The notes: generated from the letters alone by a model not told the origin. DNA of 64,000 nucleotides from Mesorhizobium denitrificans (GCF_003403035.1 NZ_QURN01000014.1:62001-126000); one strand, 5' to 3'; shown: positions 40,783-52,219, numbered from the stretch's first letter. A program made the numbers and translations.

Positions 40783-41639
40783 GCCGCATCTTCCTTATCC
40801 AACGCCGAGATATTCAGACCTGCAAAGTCGAACAACTTGCGGTCCATAAGGTGACTTGGTCGCACATTTGTGAGCGCGCGGATCATCGTATCCTTGCGGC
40901 CGGGCATACGATGCTCGATGTCGTCCAGCATCGCTTTCATGGCGTTGCGCTGCAGACCTTCCTGACTACCACACAGGTCGCACGGAATTATGGGAAACTG
41001 CATCGCATCTGCGAATTTCGACATGTCGGCTTCCGCAGCGTATGCCAGCGGACGCAGCACCATGACGTCGCCCTCATCGTTTAGCAGCTTCGGCGGCATG
41101 GCCGCGAGGCGACCGCCGTGGAAAAGATTCATGAAAAAGGTTTCGAGAATATCCTCGCGATGGTGGCCGAGCACGAGCGACGAACACCCCTCCTCCCGCG
41201 CGATGCGGTAGAGATGACCGCGCCTCAGCCGCGAGCAAAGTGAACAATAGGTCGCGCTTTCCGGCAGCTTATCGGTGACGATCGAATAGGTATCCTGATA
41301 TTCGATGCGGTGCTGGATATCGTACCGGTTCAGGAAATCCGGCAGAATGTGTTTTGGGAAATTCGGTTGCCCCTGATCGAGATTGCAGGCGAGCAGATCA
41401 ACGGGCAGCAGTCCGCGCCATTTCAAATCGAGCAACAGCGCCAGCAGGCCGTAAGAATCCTTGCCGCCCGAAAGCGCGACCAGCCATCGCTCGCCGGGCT
41501 TGACCATCGAGAAATCCTCGATGGCCTGCCGTGCGTGGCGCAGCAGGCGCTTGCGCAGCTTGTTGAATTCGACCGAAGCCGGTGTTTGCAGGAACAGCGG
41601 ATGGCAATCCGATTCAAGAACAGCCAACTCCTCCTGCAT
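40779..41639 (-). CDS. ttcA: tRNA 2-thiocytidine synthetase
   Basis: Adds sulfur to C32 of certain tRNAs. The 286-residue protein has the PP-loop SGGKDS (residues 57-62), a central [10 protein letters not shown] (Cys132, Cys135) and [12 protein letters not shown] (Cys220, Cys223); these include the cysteines that hold the [4Fe-4S] cluster in TtcA. TilS lacks these. It lies between aspS (9 bp upstream) and the phosphatase gene, with a 4-bp overlap at the latter. Confidence 0.93.
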   Translation of the reverse strand: MQEELAVLESDCHPLFLQTPASVEFNKLRKRLLRHARQAIEDFSMVKPGERWLVALSGGKDSYGLLALLLDLKWRGLLPVDLLACNLDQGQPNFPKHILPDFLNRYDIQHRIEYQDTYSIVTDKLPESATYCSLCSRLRRGHLYRIAREEGCSSLVLGHHREDILETFFMNLFHGGRLAAMPPKLLNDEGDVMVLRPLAYAAEADMSKFADAMQFPIIPCDLCGSQEGLQRNAMKAMLDDIEHRMPGRKDTMIRALTNVRPSHLMDRKLFDFAGLNISALDKEDAA

Positions 41640-41648
41640 CGCCCTGCC

Positions 41649-43442
41649 CTACTCTTCTTTCTTCGCAGGCACGGCAACGCGAAGCGCAAGCTCGCGCAAC
41701 TGCGCCGGCGTTGCGGGTGCAGGAGCATTCATCAGAAGGTCAAAAGCCTGCTGGTTCATCGGGAACATGGTAACTTCGCGCAGGTTGCGCGCGCCAACCA
41801 GCAACATGATGATGCGGTCGATGCCGGCCGCCATGCCGCCATGCGGCGGGGCTCCATATTGAAACGCACGATAAAGACCGCCGAAACGCTCCTCCACCGT
41901 TTCGCGATCCAGCCCGACGAGTTCAAAGGCTTTGACCATCGTTTCCGGCAGATGGTTGCGAATGCCGCCAGACGCGATCTCGAAGCCGTTGCAAACCATG
42001 TCGTACTGGAACGCCTTGATCGACAGCGGGTCTTGCCCGTTGAGCGCATCGATCCCGCCCTGCGGCATCGAGAACGGGTTGTGGCCGAAATCGATCTTCT
42101 TCTCGTCTTCGTTCCATTCGTAGAACGGGAAATCCACGATCCAGCACAGCTCGAAACGGTCGCGGTCAACCAGATTGAGGTCTTCGCCAACGCGCGTGCG
42201 CGCATCGCCCGCAAACTTCACGAACTTCTTCGGATCACCCGCGACAAAGAAGGCTGCGTCGCCATCCGACAGGCCAAGCTGCTGGCGAATCGCGTCGGTT
42301 CGCTCCTCGCCGATGTTCTTGGCAATCGGCCCAGCGCCTTCCAGCTTGTCGCCTTCCTTGCGCCAGAAAATATAGCCAAGGCCTGGCTGGCCTTCGCCTT
42401 GCGCCCAGGAATTCATGCGGTCGCAGAATGCGCGTGAGCCACCGGATTTCGCCGGAATAGCCCAGACTTCCGCCTTGGGATCGTTGGCCAGAATGTTCGC
42501 GAAAACCTTGAAGCCAGATCCGGCAAAATGCTCGGAAACGCTCTCCATTACTATGGGGTTGCGCAGGTCCGGCTTGTCCGACCCGTATTTACGCATCGAC
42601 ACGTCATAAGGAATACGCGGGAATTCCTGGGTAACCGGCTTGCCCTCGGCGAAGGTCTCAAACACACCGCGCAGCACCGGTTCCATCGTCGCCAGCACGT
42701 CTTCCTGCTCGACGAAGCTCATTTCGAGGTCGAGCTGATAGAATTCGCCCGGCAGACGGTCCGCGCGGGGGTCTTCGTCGCGGAAGCACGGAGCGATCTG
42801 GAAGTAACGGTCGAAGCCCGAAACCATGATGAGCTGCTTGTACTGCTGCGGAGCCTGCGGCAGCGCGTAGAAATTGCCCGGATGAATGCGCGACGGCACG
42901 AGAAAATCGCGCGCGCCTTCCGGCGAAGAGGCCGTCAGAATCGGCGTCGAATATTCGGTGAAGCCTGCGCCTTCCATGCGGCGGCGCATTTCCGAAATGA
43001 TCTTCGTGCGCGCAACGATGTTCTTGTGCAGCGTATCCCGACGCAGATCGAGAAAGCGATATTTCAGGCGAATGTCTTCCGGATAATCCGGCTCGCCAAA
43101 CACCGGAAGCGGAAGCTCCTTCGCTGCCGACAAAATCTCCATGTCGAGCGCGAAAACTTCGATCTCACCCGTCGGCAGGTTCGGATTCACGGCTTCTGCG
43201 CCGCGTTCCTTCACCTCGCCATCCACACGAATGACCCACTCACCACGCGCGGTTTCCGCAACCTTGAAGCAGGGCGAATCCGGATCGGCGACGATCTGGG
43301 TGATGCCATAGTGATCTCGCAGATCGATGAACAACAGGCCGCCATGATCGCGAACGCGGTGGACCCAACCCGAGAGGCGCACGGTGCTGCCAGCGTCGGA
43401 CTTTCTCAATTGTGCGCAGGTGTGGCTGCGATAGCGATGCAT
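41649..43442 (-). CDS. aspS: Aspartyl-tRNA synthetase
   Basis: The 597-residue class II enzyme has an N-terminal OB-fold ([27 protein letters not shown]), the bacterial-type insertion, and motifs 2 and 3: [24 protein letters not shown] and [16 protein letters not shown]. In Alphaproteobacteria this enzyme is often non-discriminating and charges tRNA-Asn too, in concert with GatCAB. First gene of an aspS-ttcA-phosphatase run. Confidence 0.96.
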   Translation of the reverse strand: MHRYRSHTCAQLRKSDAGSTVRLSGWVHRVRDHGGLLFIDLRDHYGITQIVADPDSPCFKVAETARGEWVIRVDGEVKERGAEAVNPNLPTGEIEVFALDMEILSAAKELPLPVFGEPDYPEDIRLKYRFLDLRRDTLHKNIVARTKIISEMRRRMEGAGFTEYSTPILTASSPEGARDFLVPSRIHPGNFYALPQAPQQYKQLIMVSGFDRYFQIAPCFRDEDPRADRLPGEFYQLDLEMSFVEQEDVLATMEPVLRGVFETFAEGKPVTQEFPRIPYDVSMRKYGSDKPDLRNPIVMESVSEHFAGSGFKVFANILANDPKAEVWAIPAKSGGSRAFCDRMNSWAQGEGQPGLGYIFWRKEGDKLEGAGPIAKNIGEERTDAIRQQLGLSDGDAAFFVAGDPKKFVKFAGDARTRVGEDLNLVDRDRFELCWIVDFPFYEWNEDEKKIDFGHNPFSMPQGGIDALNGQDPLSIKAFQYDMVCNGFEIASGGIRNHLPETMVKAFELVGLDRETVEERFGGLYRAFQYGAPPHGGMAAGIDRIIMLLVGARNLREVTMFPMNQQAFDLLMNAPAPATPAQLRELALRVAVPAKKEE

Positions 43443-43635
43443 TTACGGTTTCCAGTCAGTGGAGTCAGTGCGGCAGGCAAGCGCGGCGCGCTGCCCGAAA
43501 TTTGCGCGGACAAACACATGTGAGTTCTGATTTGTCAAGGATAAGTCGGTTCGTGGACCAATCGCGTCGCTAAATACGGATAGCGGAATGGCGCCGGATG
43601 CTAGATCTATTGCAATCTTCCATCACGGTTCGTGC

Positions 43636-44874
43636 ATGTCTTCCCTTCGCCCCTTGATCCCGCTCCTGATTGCTGCCGGCATTTTGCTCGGCGGAAATGG
43701 CCTGCAAGGCACGCTGATTGCGCTTCGCGGAGCAATGGAAGGTTTCGAGCCGTCCACCATTGGCCTCATCGGAACAAGCTATTTCGGCGGCTTTCTGCTG
43801 GGATGTCTCGCGATCACACGCATGTTGAAAGCGGTGGGGCATGTGCGCAGCTTCTCGGCGCTCGCGGCAATCGCATCGGCGGGAACGTTGCTATTGGTAT
43901 TGGTTGTCGATCCGCTGATGTGGACGGCGGTACGATTCGTGAGCGGCTTCTGCTTCGCAGGGCTGTTTACGGTCATGGAAAGCTGGCTCAACTCCGGCGT
44001 GTCCAATCATGATCGCGCACGCGTATTGGCCCTTTATCGCATTATCGACATAGGCTCAGTCACCGGTGCGCAATTTCTGATCCCCGTGTTCGGAGCTGGC
44101 GGCTTCGCGATCTTCGCCATTATGTCGATCATGATAACGCTCTCGCTCGTGCCGGTTTCGCTCGCTGACCGTTCCAACCCGGCACCACCAGAGGATGTAA
44201 AGCTGGACCTCAAGCGGGCATGGTCGATATCGCCCCTGGCGGCAATTGGCTGCATCGCAGTTGGCATGACAAACAGCGCATTCCGCACATTGAGCCCGGT
44301 CTATGCCGAACAAATCGGCATGTCGGTTACAGATGTCGTGACGTTCGTCAGCGCCGGAATCATCGGTGGCGCGATCATTCAATATCCGCTGGGCTATCTT
44401 TCAGACCGCTGGGATCGGCGTTCTGTGCTGCTCATTACCTGCCTTGGTGCGATGTTATCTGCACTGGCGATTTCTTTTTTTGCCGGAGACAGCGGCCCGA
44501 TGAATTTCGCGCTCGTATTTATATTCGGTTCGTTCGCAATGCCGATGTTTTCGCTATCAGCCGCCCACGCGAATGACCGCGCAGAGCGGCACGAATTCGT
44601 GCTGGTGAACGCCGCGCTCATGCTCTTTTATTCATTCGGCGCCATCGGCGGCCCATTCATCGCTGCATATGCCATGCAGGTGCTCGGTCCCTCATGGTTG
44701 TTCACTTTCAGCGCCATTATATATGCGCTTCTGGCCTTCGTGATCGTGTACCGAATGCAAGTTCGCGCGCCAGTACCGGAAGGCCACCGCAGCCGTTTCG
44801 TCGCATTGCTACGCACCTCGACCATTTTTGCGAAATTGGCTAAGCGTGCTGTGCGCAACGGCAAGCATTCCTGA
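43636..44874 (+). CDS. MFS transporter, YcaD-like
   Basis: From ATG 43636 the protein is 412 residues with 12 predicted helices. YcaD-like signs are LIAAGILLGGNGLQGTLIALRG near the start, GLIGTSYFGGFLLGCL, and YPLGYLSDRWDRRSVLL in the loop between the halves. Substrate is unknown. The open frame extends to 43588, but the earlier codons look non-coding. It diverges from aspS with a 193-bp gap in which I see nothing distinct. Confidence 0.85.
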   Translation: MSSLRPLIPLLIAAGILLGGNGLQGTLIALRGAMEGFEPSTIGLIGTSYFGGFLLGCLAITRMLKAVGHVRSFSALAAIASAGTLLLVLVVDPLMWTAVRFVSGFCFAGLFTVMESWLNSGVSNHDRARVLALYRIIDIGSVTGAQFLIPVFGAGGFAIFAIMSIMITLSLVPVSLADRSNPAPPEDVKLDLKRAWSISPLAAIGCIAVGMTNSAFRTLSPVYAEQIGMSVTDVVTFVSAGIIGGAIIQYPLGYLSDRWDRRSVLLITCLGAMLSALAISFFAGDSGPMNFALVFIFGSFAMPMFSLSAAHANDRAERHEFVLVNAALMLFYSFGAIGGPFIAAYAMQVLGPSWLFTFSAIIYALLAFVIVYRMQVRAPVPEGHRSRFVALLRTSTIFAKLAKRAVRNGKHS

Positions 44875-44932
44875 CTTGACGCGTCGCCTTCCGGCTGAAA
44901 TGGAACATTCGATCTGGAATTCCGCTGAGCAC

Positions 44933-46081
44933 ATGCAAGTCATCACCACACAATCAGAACTTGAATCCGCAATACAGCGGCTGAGCGAATCAGAGTTCGT
45001 GACAGTCGATACGGAGTTCATCCGCGAAACGACCTTCTGGCCGGAGCTTTGCCTTATCCAGCTCGCTTCGCCGGATATGACGGCACTGATCGATCCCATG
45101 TCACCGGACATTGATCTCAAGCCGTTTTTTGAGTTGATGGCGAATGAAGCCGTCACGAAGGTTTTCCACGCCGCACGGCAAGACATCGAGATCGTGTTCC
45201 ACCTCGGCAACCTCATTCCTCATCCGGTGTTCGACACACAGGTGGCGGCGATGGTTTGCGGGTTTGGCGAGAGCATTTCGTATGACCAGCTCGTGCAGCG
45301 CATCACCGGGACGCATCTCGACAAGTCGTCACGTTTTACTGACTGGCGGCAGCGCCCGCTTTCGGAAAAGCAGCTCACCTACGCGCTGGCTGATGTCACG
45401 CATCTGATCGATGTCTACAAATATCTCGAAGCCGAATTGAAGCGCGAGGATCGCGCGCATTGGGTGAATGAGGAAATGGACGTGCTGACGGCGCGCGAAA
45501 CCTATGACCCACACCCGGAAGACTCCTGGAAGCGGCTGAAAATGCGGTTCCGCAAGCCGGTCGAGCTTGCCGTGGTCCAGCACGTCGCCGCATGGCGTGA
45601 GCGTGAGGCGCGCGAGCGCAACGTGCCGCGTCAGCGCATTATCAAAGATGATGTGATCTATGAAATCGCACAGCAGCAGCCACGCGATTCAGCCGCGCTC
45701 GGAAAATTGCGCACTATCCCGAAAGGCTGGGAGCGTTCATCGACCGCAGCCGCGCTGATGGATTCGGTCAACGCCGCGCTGGCTATTCCCAAGGAAGACA
45801 TGCCGCGCCTGCCGCGCGCGCCCGCTTCGCCGGAAGGTTCAAGCGCTGCTACCGAGTTGCTGAAAGTTCTGCTGAGACTGACTGCGGAAAAGGAAGGCGT
45901 TGCGCCAAAGCTGCTGGCTTCCTCCGACGAACTCGACCGCATCGCCGCGGAAGGCGAACAGGCAGACGTGCCAGCCATGCATGGCTGGCGGCGCGAGGTT
46001 TTCGGCGAACGAGCGTTAAAACTCGTGCGCGGTGAAATCGCGCTCAAATTCGAGAAGCGAAAGATCGTGGCGGTCGAGTAA
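44933..46081 (+). CDS. rnd: Ribonuclease D
   Basis: A 3'-5' exoribonuclease that trims tRNA precursors. The 382-residue protein from ATG 44933 has the DEDDy exonuclease motifs: FVTVDTEFIRE (Asp, Glu), KVFHAARQDIEIVFHLG and LTYALADVTHLIDVY (Tyr, Asp), then one HRDC domain around residues 205-285. ATG 44900 is an alternative start; no strong ribosome site decides. It lies 58 bp after the MFS gene and is convergent with the MAPEG gene. Confidence 0.94.
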   Translation: MQVITTQSELESAIQRLSESEFVTVDTEFIRETTFWPELCLIQLASPDMTALIDPMSPDIDLKPFFELMANEAVTKVFHAARQDIEIVFHLGNLIPHPVFDTQVAAMVCGFGESISYDQLVQRITGTHLDKSSRFTDWRQRPLSEKQLTYALADVTHLIDVYKYLEAELKREDRAHWVNEEMDVLTARETYDPHPEDSWKRLKMRFRKPVELAVVQHVAAWREREARERNVPRQRIIKDDVIYEIAQQQPRDSAALGKLRTIPKGWERSSTAAALMDSVNAALAIPKEDMPRLPRAPASPEGSSAATELLKVLLRLTAEKEGVAPKLLASSDELDRIAAEGEQADVPAMHGWRREVFGERALKLVRGEIALKFEKRKIVAVE

Positions 46082-46087
46082 CGGCGT

Positions 46088-46504
46088 TCAGAACGCTGCA
46101 ATATGCAGGGCAAAGGCCGCCCACATCGCGAATAGCACGAACATGCTGACCAAAAAGCAATTGAAGCGAATACCGACATTATTGCTGGTCAGGTGCACAT
46201 AGGCGTGGGCGTAACGCGAAATCACGAACAGCCAGGCCAGAACGACCGTTAGCAGATTCACGCCACCGGTAACGAACAGCGCTATACACACGACATAAAA
46301 GAGAACCGGCGATTCAAACTGGTTCATCACATTGTTTGACGTCGCCGCAGTGGAAGCGGGCTCGTCGCCACGCAGTTTGAACTGCTTCAGCTTGGCCTCG
46401 CCATCCACAATCGATTTGCGCCTACGAATACCGAGCAGTCCATAGACGATGAAAACCAGCAAAACATAGATAATCATCGGCCAGAAAATGGCGATCGGAT
46501 TCAT
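46088..46504 (-). CDS. MAPEG-family membrane protein
   Basis: A 138-residue protein with four hydrophobic helices and the MAPEG feature NNVMNQFESPVLFYVVCIALF, where the Asn-Gln-Phe-Glu-x-Pro segment binds glutathione in relatives. The start is ATG 46504, preceded by GAGGA; a TTG at 46510 is also in frame. Bacterial MAPEG proteins have mostly unknown roles. It starts 12 bp after guaB and probably shares its transcript. Confidence 0.85.
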   Translation of the reverse strand: MNPIAIFWPMIIYVLLVFIVYGLLGIRRRKSIVDGEAKLKQFKLRGDEPASTAATSNNVMNQFESPVLFYVVCIALFVTGGVNLLTVVLAWLFVISRYAHAYVHLTSNNVGIRFNCFLVSMFVLFAMWAAFALHIAAF

Positions 46505-46516
46505 GTCCAATTGTCC

Positions 46517-48007
46517 TCACGAACCTTGATAATTGGGGCTTTCGCGCGTGATGGTCACGTCGTGTGCATGGCTCTCGCGCAGGCCTGCATTCGAGATGCG
46601 CACGAAGGTAGCACGGTCGCGGAAGCTCGGAAGATCTCTTGCGCCGACATAGCCCATCGCGGCTCTCAAGCCGCCCGCAAGCTGGTGCAGCACGCCCGCT
46701 ACCGGCCCCTTGTAAGGCACCTGACCCTCGATGCCTTCGGGCACGAGTTTCAGCGTGTCGCGCACTTCCGCCTGGAAATAGCGATCCGCCGAGCCGCGCG
46801 CCATCGCTCCGACTGACCCCATGCCGCGATAGGCTTTGAACGAGCGACCCTGATGCAGATAAACCTCGCCGGGGCTTTCGTCCGTACCGGCCAGCAGCGA
46901 GCCAATCATGGCCGCGCGCGCACCTGCCGCAAGTGCCTTGGCAAGATCGCCGGAATACTTGATGCCGCCGTCCGCGATGATGGAAATATTCGCGCGATCA
47001 GCAACCTCGACGGCGCCCATAATGGCCGAAAGCTGTGGCACGCCAACGCCCGCAACGATACGCGTGGTGCAGATCGAGCCCGGCCCAATGCCAACCTTTA
47101 CACTGTCGGCGCCCGCATCGATCAAAGCGCGCGTGCCATCCGGCGTCGCGACATTGCCCGCCAGAATGCGCACGGAATTGGAGATTTTCTTTGCCCGCGC
47201 CACTGCATCCAGAACGCGCTGCGAATGGCCGTGCGCGGTGTCGATAACGAGGAGGTCAACACCCGCATCGATCAGGCGCTCGGCGCGCTCAAAGCCGTCT
47301 TCACCAACACTGGTGGCCGCGGCAACGCGCAACCGGCCCTGCGCATCCTTCGATGCGTGCGGATTGAGTTGCGACTTCTCGATGTCCTTGACGGTTATGA
47401 GGCCGACGCAATTGCCATCGGTATCGACAACCAGCAGCTTTTCGATGCGATGCGCGTGCAGCAAGCGCTTCGCTTCGTTCTGCTCCACGGATTCCCGCAC
47501 CGTCACCAGGTTTTCGCGCGTCATGAGTTCGGAAACCTTCTGCGCCGGATCGGATGCGAAACGAACGTCGCGGTTGGTAAGGATGCCGACCAGCTTGCCG
47601 GGTCCGCCGCCATTGCCTTTCACCACCGGAATACCGGAAATGCCGTGCGCCTTCATAAGCGCAAAGGCCTCCGCCAGAGAGGCGTCCGGGCCGATTGTGA
47701 CCGGATTGACGACCATGCCGGACTCGAATTTTTTGACCTGCCGCACTTGCTCGGCCTGTTCGGCGGGCGTCATATTGCGATGGACAACGCCAATGCCACC
47801 TGCCTGCGCCATAGCGATAGCGAGCCGGGATTCGGTTACGGTATCCATGGCCGCTGATAGAATTGGAAGGTTCAGGTCAATGTCGCCCGCAATCCGCGTT
47901 CTGACATCAGTCTCACCGGGCATAACCTCGGAATGGCCGGGCTGCAGCAGCACATCGTCAAATGTCAGGGCCAACTGACCTGTTGCGGTTTCGATGATGT
48001 TTGCCAT
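46517..48007 (-). CDS. guaB: Inosine-5'-monophosphate dehydrogenase
   Basis: Rate-limiting step of GMP synthesis (IMP to XMP, NAD). The 496-residue protein starts at ATG 48007, with AAGGA upstream. It has the catalytic barrel with [20 protein letters not shown] (catalytic Cys) and [11 protein letters not shown], and two CBS domains inserted between about residues 95 and 210. It diverges from the DHA2 MFS gene with 208 bp between, where I find no riboswitch. Confidence 0.97.
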   Translation of the reverse strand: MANIIETATGQLALTFDDVLLQPGHSEVMPGETDVRTRIAGDIDLNLPILSAAMDTVTESRLAIAMAQAGGIGVVHRNMTPAEQAEQVRQVKKFESGMVVNPVTIGPDASLAEAFALMKAHGISGIPVVKGNGGGPGKLVGILTNRDVRFASDPAQKVSELMTRENLVTVRESVEQNEAKRLLHAHRIEKLLVVDTDGNCVGLITVKDIEKSQLNPHASKDAQGRLRVAAATSVGEDGFERAERLIDAGVDLLVIDTAHGHSQRVLDAVARAKKISNSVRILAGNVATPDGTRALIDAGADSVKVGIGPGSICTTRIVAGVGVPQLSAIMGAVEVADRANISIIADGGIKYSGDLAKALAAGARAAMIGSLLAGTDESPGEVYLHQGRSFKAYRGMGSVGAMARGSADRYFQAEVRDTLKLVPEGIEGQVPYKGPVAGVLHQLAGGLRAAMGYVGARDLPSFRDRATFVRISNAGLRESHAHDVTITRESPNYQGS

Positions 48008-48215
48008 GGCCAATTCCTTAAATACGTAAAGGGCGCAACCCGGTTGGGCAGCGCCGACTCGATAAGTCCCTTTCAGGATTGGCGCTGGCTGGTAACACGT
48101 CCAATCCCAGATGAAAAGCGGCTGCCGCCACTCATTTCAGTTTGACATCACCTTAAATTGACGACGGCCATATTGCCTCCGCTCTTGATAGGTTTAAGCC
48201 CACTTTCTGCAATTA

Positions 48216-49652
48216 GTGATCACCGCCTTGCCAGCTTCTCGAACGGTTCCGCTCATTCTTGCCGTCGCGCTGTTCATGGAAAACATGGACTCGACCGTGA
48301 TCGCTACATCGCTGCCGGCGATTGCGATCGACATCGGAACCAATCCCATTGCGTTGAAGCTGGCGCTCACGTCTTACCTCGTATCGCTTGCTATCTTCAT
48401 TCCCCTTAGCGGCTGGATGGCAGACAAGTTCGGCGCGAAGAACATCTTCCGCGCTGCGATTGCCGTTTTCGTCATTGGCTCGATTGCCTGCGCCACGTCC
48501 GGCTCGCTCGGTTCCTTCGTGGTGGCGCGGTTTTTGCAGGGCATGGGAGGCGCAATGATGACTCCCGTTGGCCGCCTCGTGCTGGTGCGCTCCACACCAA
48601 AGAGCGAACTTGTGGCCGCAATGTCCTGGCTCACCGTTCCCGCTCTTATAGGTCCGCTCATCGGGCCACCGGTGGGTGGCTTCATCACCACATACTTTTC
48701 GTGGCACTGGATATTCATCATCAACGTGCCCATCGGCCTGCTTGGCATAATGCTCGCTACAAAATTCCTGCCGGAAAGTGCGGCTGTCGAAACGCCGCGA
48801 CTGGATTTCGCCGGGCTTGTGCTGAGCGGCATCGGCGCTGCCGGAATCGTGTTCGGTATTTCGGTCATGAGCCTGCCCGCGCTACCACCAATCTACGGCG
48901 TGTTGACCATGCTTACTGGTGCCGTTTGCATAGCGCTCTATCTTTGGCATGCGCGCCGCACGCCCAACCCCCTGCTCGCGCTGCGGCTGTTTAACAATCA
49001 GGTTTTCCGCACGTCGGTGCTTGGTGGGAGCATGTTCCGGCTCGGCATCGGCGCTGTGCCGTTCCTGCTGCCGCTGATGCTACAGATTGCCTTTGGGCTG
49101 AATCCATTTCAGTCGGGCATGATAACATTCGTTACCGCGCTCGGCGCTATGGGCATGAAGTTCGCGACCAGCTGGATTTTCCGCACTTTTGGCTTTCGTC
49201 GCGTGCTGATCTTCGGGTCAATACTCGCCGCCGGAACCATCGCGATTTACGGCTTCTTCACGCCAGAAACCTCGATAGCTTTGATGATGATGCTGATTTT
49301 CTTCGGCGGGCTCATCCGGTCGATGTTCTTCACCGGCGTCAACGCATTTTCCTATGCGGAGATTCCACCGGAAGACATGAGTAAGGCCACGCCTATCGTC
49401 GCGGTTGCACAGCAATTGTCCGTTGCACTGGGTGTTGCGCTTGCAGGCGGTGTGCTGGAGTTGCAGACCTTGATCCACGACCGACCGCTGGATTTGGCCG
49501 ATTTCCATGTTGCGTTTTTCATCGTCGCGGCAGTTTCTGCACTCGCGTCCATCGCCTTCATGCGATTGCCGGCGGACGCGGGCAGTGCTGTGTCAGGCCA
49601 CGCGCTGATCCGGCCGGTCACTCAAGAAGAATCAGAAACTGCCAAGGCTTAG
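48216..49652 (+). CDS. DHA2-family MFS drug efflux transporter
   Basis: A 478-residue inner-membrane protein with about 14 predicted helices. Motifs for the DHA2 (EmrB/QacA) group are seen: [17 protein letters not shown] (helix 1, Asp-Ser-Thr), [17 protein letters not shown] (motif A) and [19 protein letters not shown] (motif C). The likely start is GTG 48216, since the next ATG falls within helix 1. It ends in a 4-bp overlap (TTAG) with the convergent rlmE. Confidence 0.88.
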   Translation: MITALPASRTVPLILAVALFMENMDSTVIATSLPAIAIDIGTNPIALKLALTSYLVSLAIFIPLSGWMADKFGAKNIFRAAIAVFVIGSIACATSGSLGSFVVARFLQGMGGAMMTPVGRLVLVRSTPKSELVAAMSWLTVPALIGPLIGPPVGGFITTYFSWHWIFIINVPIGLLGIMLATKFLPESAAVETPRLDFAGLVLSGIGAAGIVFGISVMSLPALPPIYGVLTMLTGAVCIALYLWHARRTPNPLLALRLFNNQVFRTSVLGGSMFRLGIGAVPFLLPLMLQIAFGLNPFQSGMITFVTALGAMGMKFATSWIFRTFGFRRVLIFGSILAAGTIAIYGFFTPETSIALMMMLIFFGGLIRSMFFTGVNAFSYAEIPPEDMSKATPIVAVAQQLSVALGVALAGGVLELQTLIHDRPLDLADFHVAFFIVAAVSALASIAFMRLPADAGSAVSGHALIRPVTQEESETAKA

Positions 49653-50341
49653 CCCCTGCCCTTGAAGTTCTTTGCAAGCAGGTAAAGCTCGACGGATTCG
49701 TCGCGCGATGCAGGCGGCTTGACGTGGTGCACGGTTCCAAAGCTGCGCTTCAAGCGATCCAGCAATTCGGTTTCCGTTCCGCCCTGAAAGGTCTTGGCCA
49801 GAAAATGCCCGCCCGGTTTCAGCACATTGATAGCGAAATCCGCCGCTACCTCAACCAGATGCATGGTGCGCAAATGGTCAGTGCGCCGATGACCCGTAGT
49901 CGGTGCCGCCATATCGGAAAGCACCAGATCCGGCTCGCCGCCCAGTGTCGTTTCCAGTAGCGCTGGCGCATCGTCGTCTAGAAAATCCTTCTGGAGAATA
50001 ACCGCTCCCGGCACCGGATCGACCTCGAGATAATCGATACCAACCACGCTGGGCGCATCCGGATCGGACTTTGCGCGCTGTGCTGCAACCTGGCACCAGC
50101 CGCCCGGCGCCGCTCCAAGATCGATAATCTTCATGCCGGGCTTTATGAGCTTGTAGCGATCGTCGATCTCGATCAGCTTGTATGCTGCGCGCGAGCGATA
50201 GCCCTCGGCCTTCGAGCGCTGCACATATGGGTCGTTGAGATGGCGCTCAAGCCAGCGGCGGGACGACTCTTTCAGGCCGCGCTTCTTCTTCACTTTCGTG
50301 CGCAAAACACGCGATGGCGCGGCAGGTCCGGGCTTTTTCAT
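49649..50341 (-). CDS. rlmE: 23S rRNA (uridine-2552-2'-O-)-methyltransferase
   Basis: Methylates U2552 in the A loop of 23S rRNA. The 230-residue RrmJ/FtsJ-type protein has a basic N-terminus ([15 protein letters not shown]), the SAM motif [16 protein letters not shown], and the catalytic K-D-K-E set in [35 protein letters not shown] and SVELYLLA. Start ATG 50341 overlaps the ppx stop by 4 bp, so the two genes form an operon. Confidence 0.95.
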   Translation of the reverse strand: MKKPGPAAPSRVLRTKVKKKRGLKESSRRWLERHLNDPYVQRSKAEGYRSRAAYKLIEIDDRYKLIKPGMKIIDLGAAPGGWCQVAAQRAKSDPDAPSVVGIDYLEVDPVPGAVILQKDFLDDDAPALLETTLGGEPDLVLSDMAAPTTGHRRTDHLRTMHLVEVAADFAINVLKPGGHFLAKTFQGGTETELLDRLKRSFGTVHHVKPPASRDESVELYLLAKNFKGRG

Positions 50342-51591
50342 TGGCGCGCATCCCTCTGCGGTCGCCTGCGCCACACGCCTTCGTCACCCATCAATTCGCT
50401 CAACACTCCTTCGCGCAGGCCGCGATCAGCGACCCGCAGCCGCTCGCTCGGCCATACCCTGCGAATGGCTTCCAGAATGGCGCAGCCCGCCAGCACGAGG
50501 TCTGCACGATCCGCGCCGATGCATGGGTTCTTCACCCGCTGCTCGAAATCCCAGCCCAAAAGCCGCTCAATCATTTTGTCTACGTTGTGATTGTCCATCC
50601 ACAGGCCATCAACTCTGCGGCGCTCATAACGCGGCAAATCCAGATGGACACCCGCCAGCGTTGTCACCGTTCCAGATGTGCCAAGCAGATGGAAATTCCG
50701 CGATTGAGCTACGTGCTTCAGCCTGTCGCGCTCGGCAAAATCCGCAATCATGTCGGTCACAGCCTGCACCATTGCCGCAAAGCTCTCGCGCGTAACGACC
50801 TTACCACCAAAGCGCTCGGCAAGCGACACCACGCCGACCGGCAGCGAGGTCCATGCCACGATGTGCGATGACAATCGCCCCTGCCGCCCGCGCGACAGGT
50901 CAATCAGCGCGATCTCCGACGATCCACCGCCAATATCGAACAGGACCACGCCTTCGGTGTTTCGTTCGATCAGCGACTCGCATCCCGAAACTGCGAGACG
51001 AGCCTCCGTCATCCGGTCGATGATCTCCAGTTCAAGACCCGTTTCGGCCTTGACTCGGGCGAGGAAAAGCTCGCCGTTTTCGGCTGCGCGACAAGCTTCG
51101 GTAGCAATCAGTCGCGCGCGTCGAATTGGGCGTGCGCTCAGTTTCGTCGCGCAAACCGTCAGCGCATCAACAGCGCGATCCATTGCGGCATCAGCCAGTC
51201 TGCCGTTGGCGCTCAAGCCTTCGCCCAAGCGCACGATGCGCGAAAATGCATCGATGACGCGGAACTGGCCTGGCGCAGTCGGCACAGCAACCAGCAGGCG
51301 GCAATTGTTGGTGCCGAGGTCGAGCGCCGCGAATATGCCAGGCGAATAGCCGTTGTTGCGCGGCGCGGGCTCTACCCCGCGCGGCTTCGGTTGCTGCTTT
51401 TCGGCATTTGCTTGCGCAGCCTGCGCCGCACCGGGCGCAAACACCTTGCGGTCACGCTTTCTCTTGCGCTTTCGGCGCTTTTTCGTCCCCTTCGGGGGAA
51501 TCTCCGAGCCGGGCGCAGCCGAACGGTGCGCCGACCCTTTCCGGGCGGCATCCGCCATCGGCGGACTCGCCCCTGAGTCGCGGTTTTCCAC
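50338..51591 (-). CDS. ppx: Exopolyphosphatase / pppGpp phosphohydrolase (Ppx/GppA)
   Basis: Degrades polyphosphate and/or pppGpp. The actin-like core has [16 protein letters not shown] near residue 90, [16 protein letters not shown] and [17 protein letters not shown]. Before it is an extension of about 85 residues with a run of Lys/Arg at 37-49. The start is taken at GTG 51591 with AGGA 5 bases upstream, giving 417 residues; ATG 51558 is an alternative. It is shorter than the 500-residue E. coli Ppx and lacks its C-terminal half. It overlaps rlmE. Confidence 0.88.
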   Translation of the reverse strand: MENRDSGASPPMADAARKGSAHRSAAPGSEIPPKGTKKRRKRKRKRDRKVFAPGAAQAAQANAEKQQPKPRGVEPAPRNNGYSPGIFAALDLGTNNCRLLVAVPTAPGQFRVIDAFSRIVRLGEGLSANGRLADAAMDRAVDALTVCATKLSARPIRRARLIATEACRAAENGELFLARVKAETGLELEIIDRMTEARLAVSGCESLIERNTEGVVLFDIGGGSSEIALIDLSRGRQGRLSSHIVAWTSLPVGVVSLAERFGGKVVTRESFAAMVQAVTDMIADFAERDRLKHVAQSRNFHLLGTSGTVTTLAGVHLDLPRYERRRVDGLWMDNHNVDKMIERLLGWDFEQRVKNPCIGADRADLVLAGCAILEAIRRVWPSERLRVADRGLREGVLSELMGDEGVWRRRPQRDARQ

Positions 51592-51708
51592 TTTGATCCT
51601 TCAGCGCCGCACACCAGACGAGTGGCGCGGCAGGCGCGATAATTCTTTTCGTTGGACCAAAGATAGCAGGCCGCAGCCCCTGTACCAAGAGGCTAGCGCG
51701 AGATTATG

Positions 51709-51730
51709 GCCCGCCGGCTAACCGGCGGGC
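51709..51730. terminator. GC-rich hairpin between ppx and the His/Arg-rich gene
   Basis: A 9-bp perfect stem (51709-51717 with 51722-51730) with a CTAA loop, just after the stop of the small gene at 51743. No T-tract follows on the minus strand, so it is a hairpin that may slow or end transcription, not a textbook terminator. Confidence 0.45.
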
Positions 51731-51742
51731 TGCATCATTGGA

Positions 51743-52072
51743 TTACCAATACACCCAGACTCTGACGCGACGGCAACGGTGACGCCAGCGGCCATGATGC
51801 CAGTAACGGCGGCAAACCCTGCGCCACACGCGGCGGCGACGACGCCGGTATCTCCAATGAGGATGCCCCGGTCTGTGCCAATCACGATGATATACCGGCT
51901 CGACAATAGCTTCTTCGCCATCGTTTGCGGGCATATCCAGCTCATCAAGTATGCCCGGACCGCCGCTCATGTCCGGTACTCCCGCCAACGCCTGCGCGGG
52001 CCTGACCACGCTGGCGACGGCAGCAGCACCTGCCACGCCCAACAGTCCTGTGAGGAATAAACGTCTTTCCAT
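51743..52072 (-). CDS. Exported His/Arg/Trp-rich small protein
   Basis: The 109-residue product starts at ATG 52072, after GGAGG. Residues 1-29 (MERRLFLTGLLGVAGAAAVASV) form a signal peptide with a double arginine. The middle is acidic (DELDMPANDGEEAIVEP). The last 45 residues are a repeat-like run of His, Arg, Trp and Tyr (RRRRRR, WHHGRW), strongly basic. Such proteins recur in rhizobia but no role is known; binding to acidic polymers or metals is a guess. Confidence 0.7.
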   Translation of the reverse strand: MERRLFLTGLLGVAGAAAVASVVRPAQALAGVPDMSGGPGILDELDMPANDGEEAIVEPVYHRDWHRPGHPHWRYRRRRRRVWRRVCRRYWHHGRWRHRCRRVRVWVYW

Positions 52073-52219
52073 CCTTGCCTCCGCTAACAAAGATTTTCGA
52101 CAAGCGTCTCACAACGCCTGACCAACTCCGTCCCTCCACGAAATTAGCGTGAACGATCTAACCTGTACACAAGATGAACGGCACCGCCGCTTATGTGTTC
52201 CGTGATGCGGCGGAAGGTT

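Noticed and set aside
41310-42437. 375-codon open frame on the plus strand
   Set aside because: Antisense to ttcA and aspS, which are both certain genes. No motif.
46853-47978. Two long plus-strand frames opposite guaB
   Set aside because: Both are antisense to a complete guaB and show no protein-like pattern.
48008-48215. Possible purine riboswitch before guaB
   Set aside because: The three-way junction sequence is not there, and TTGACA on the plus strand has no matching -10 at the right distance.
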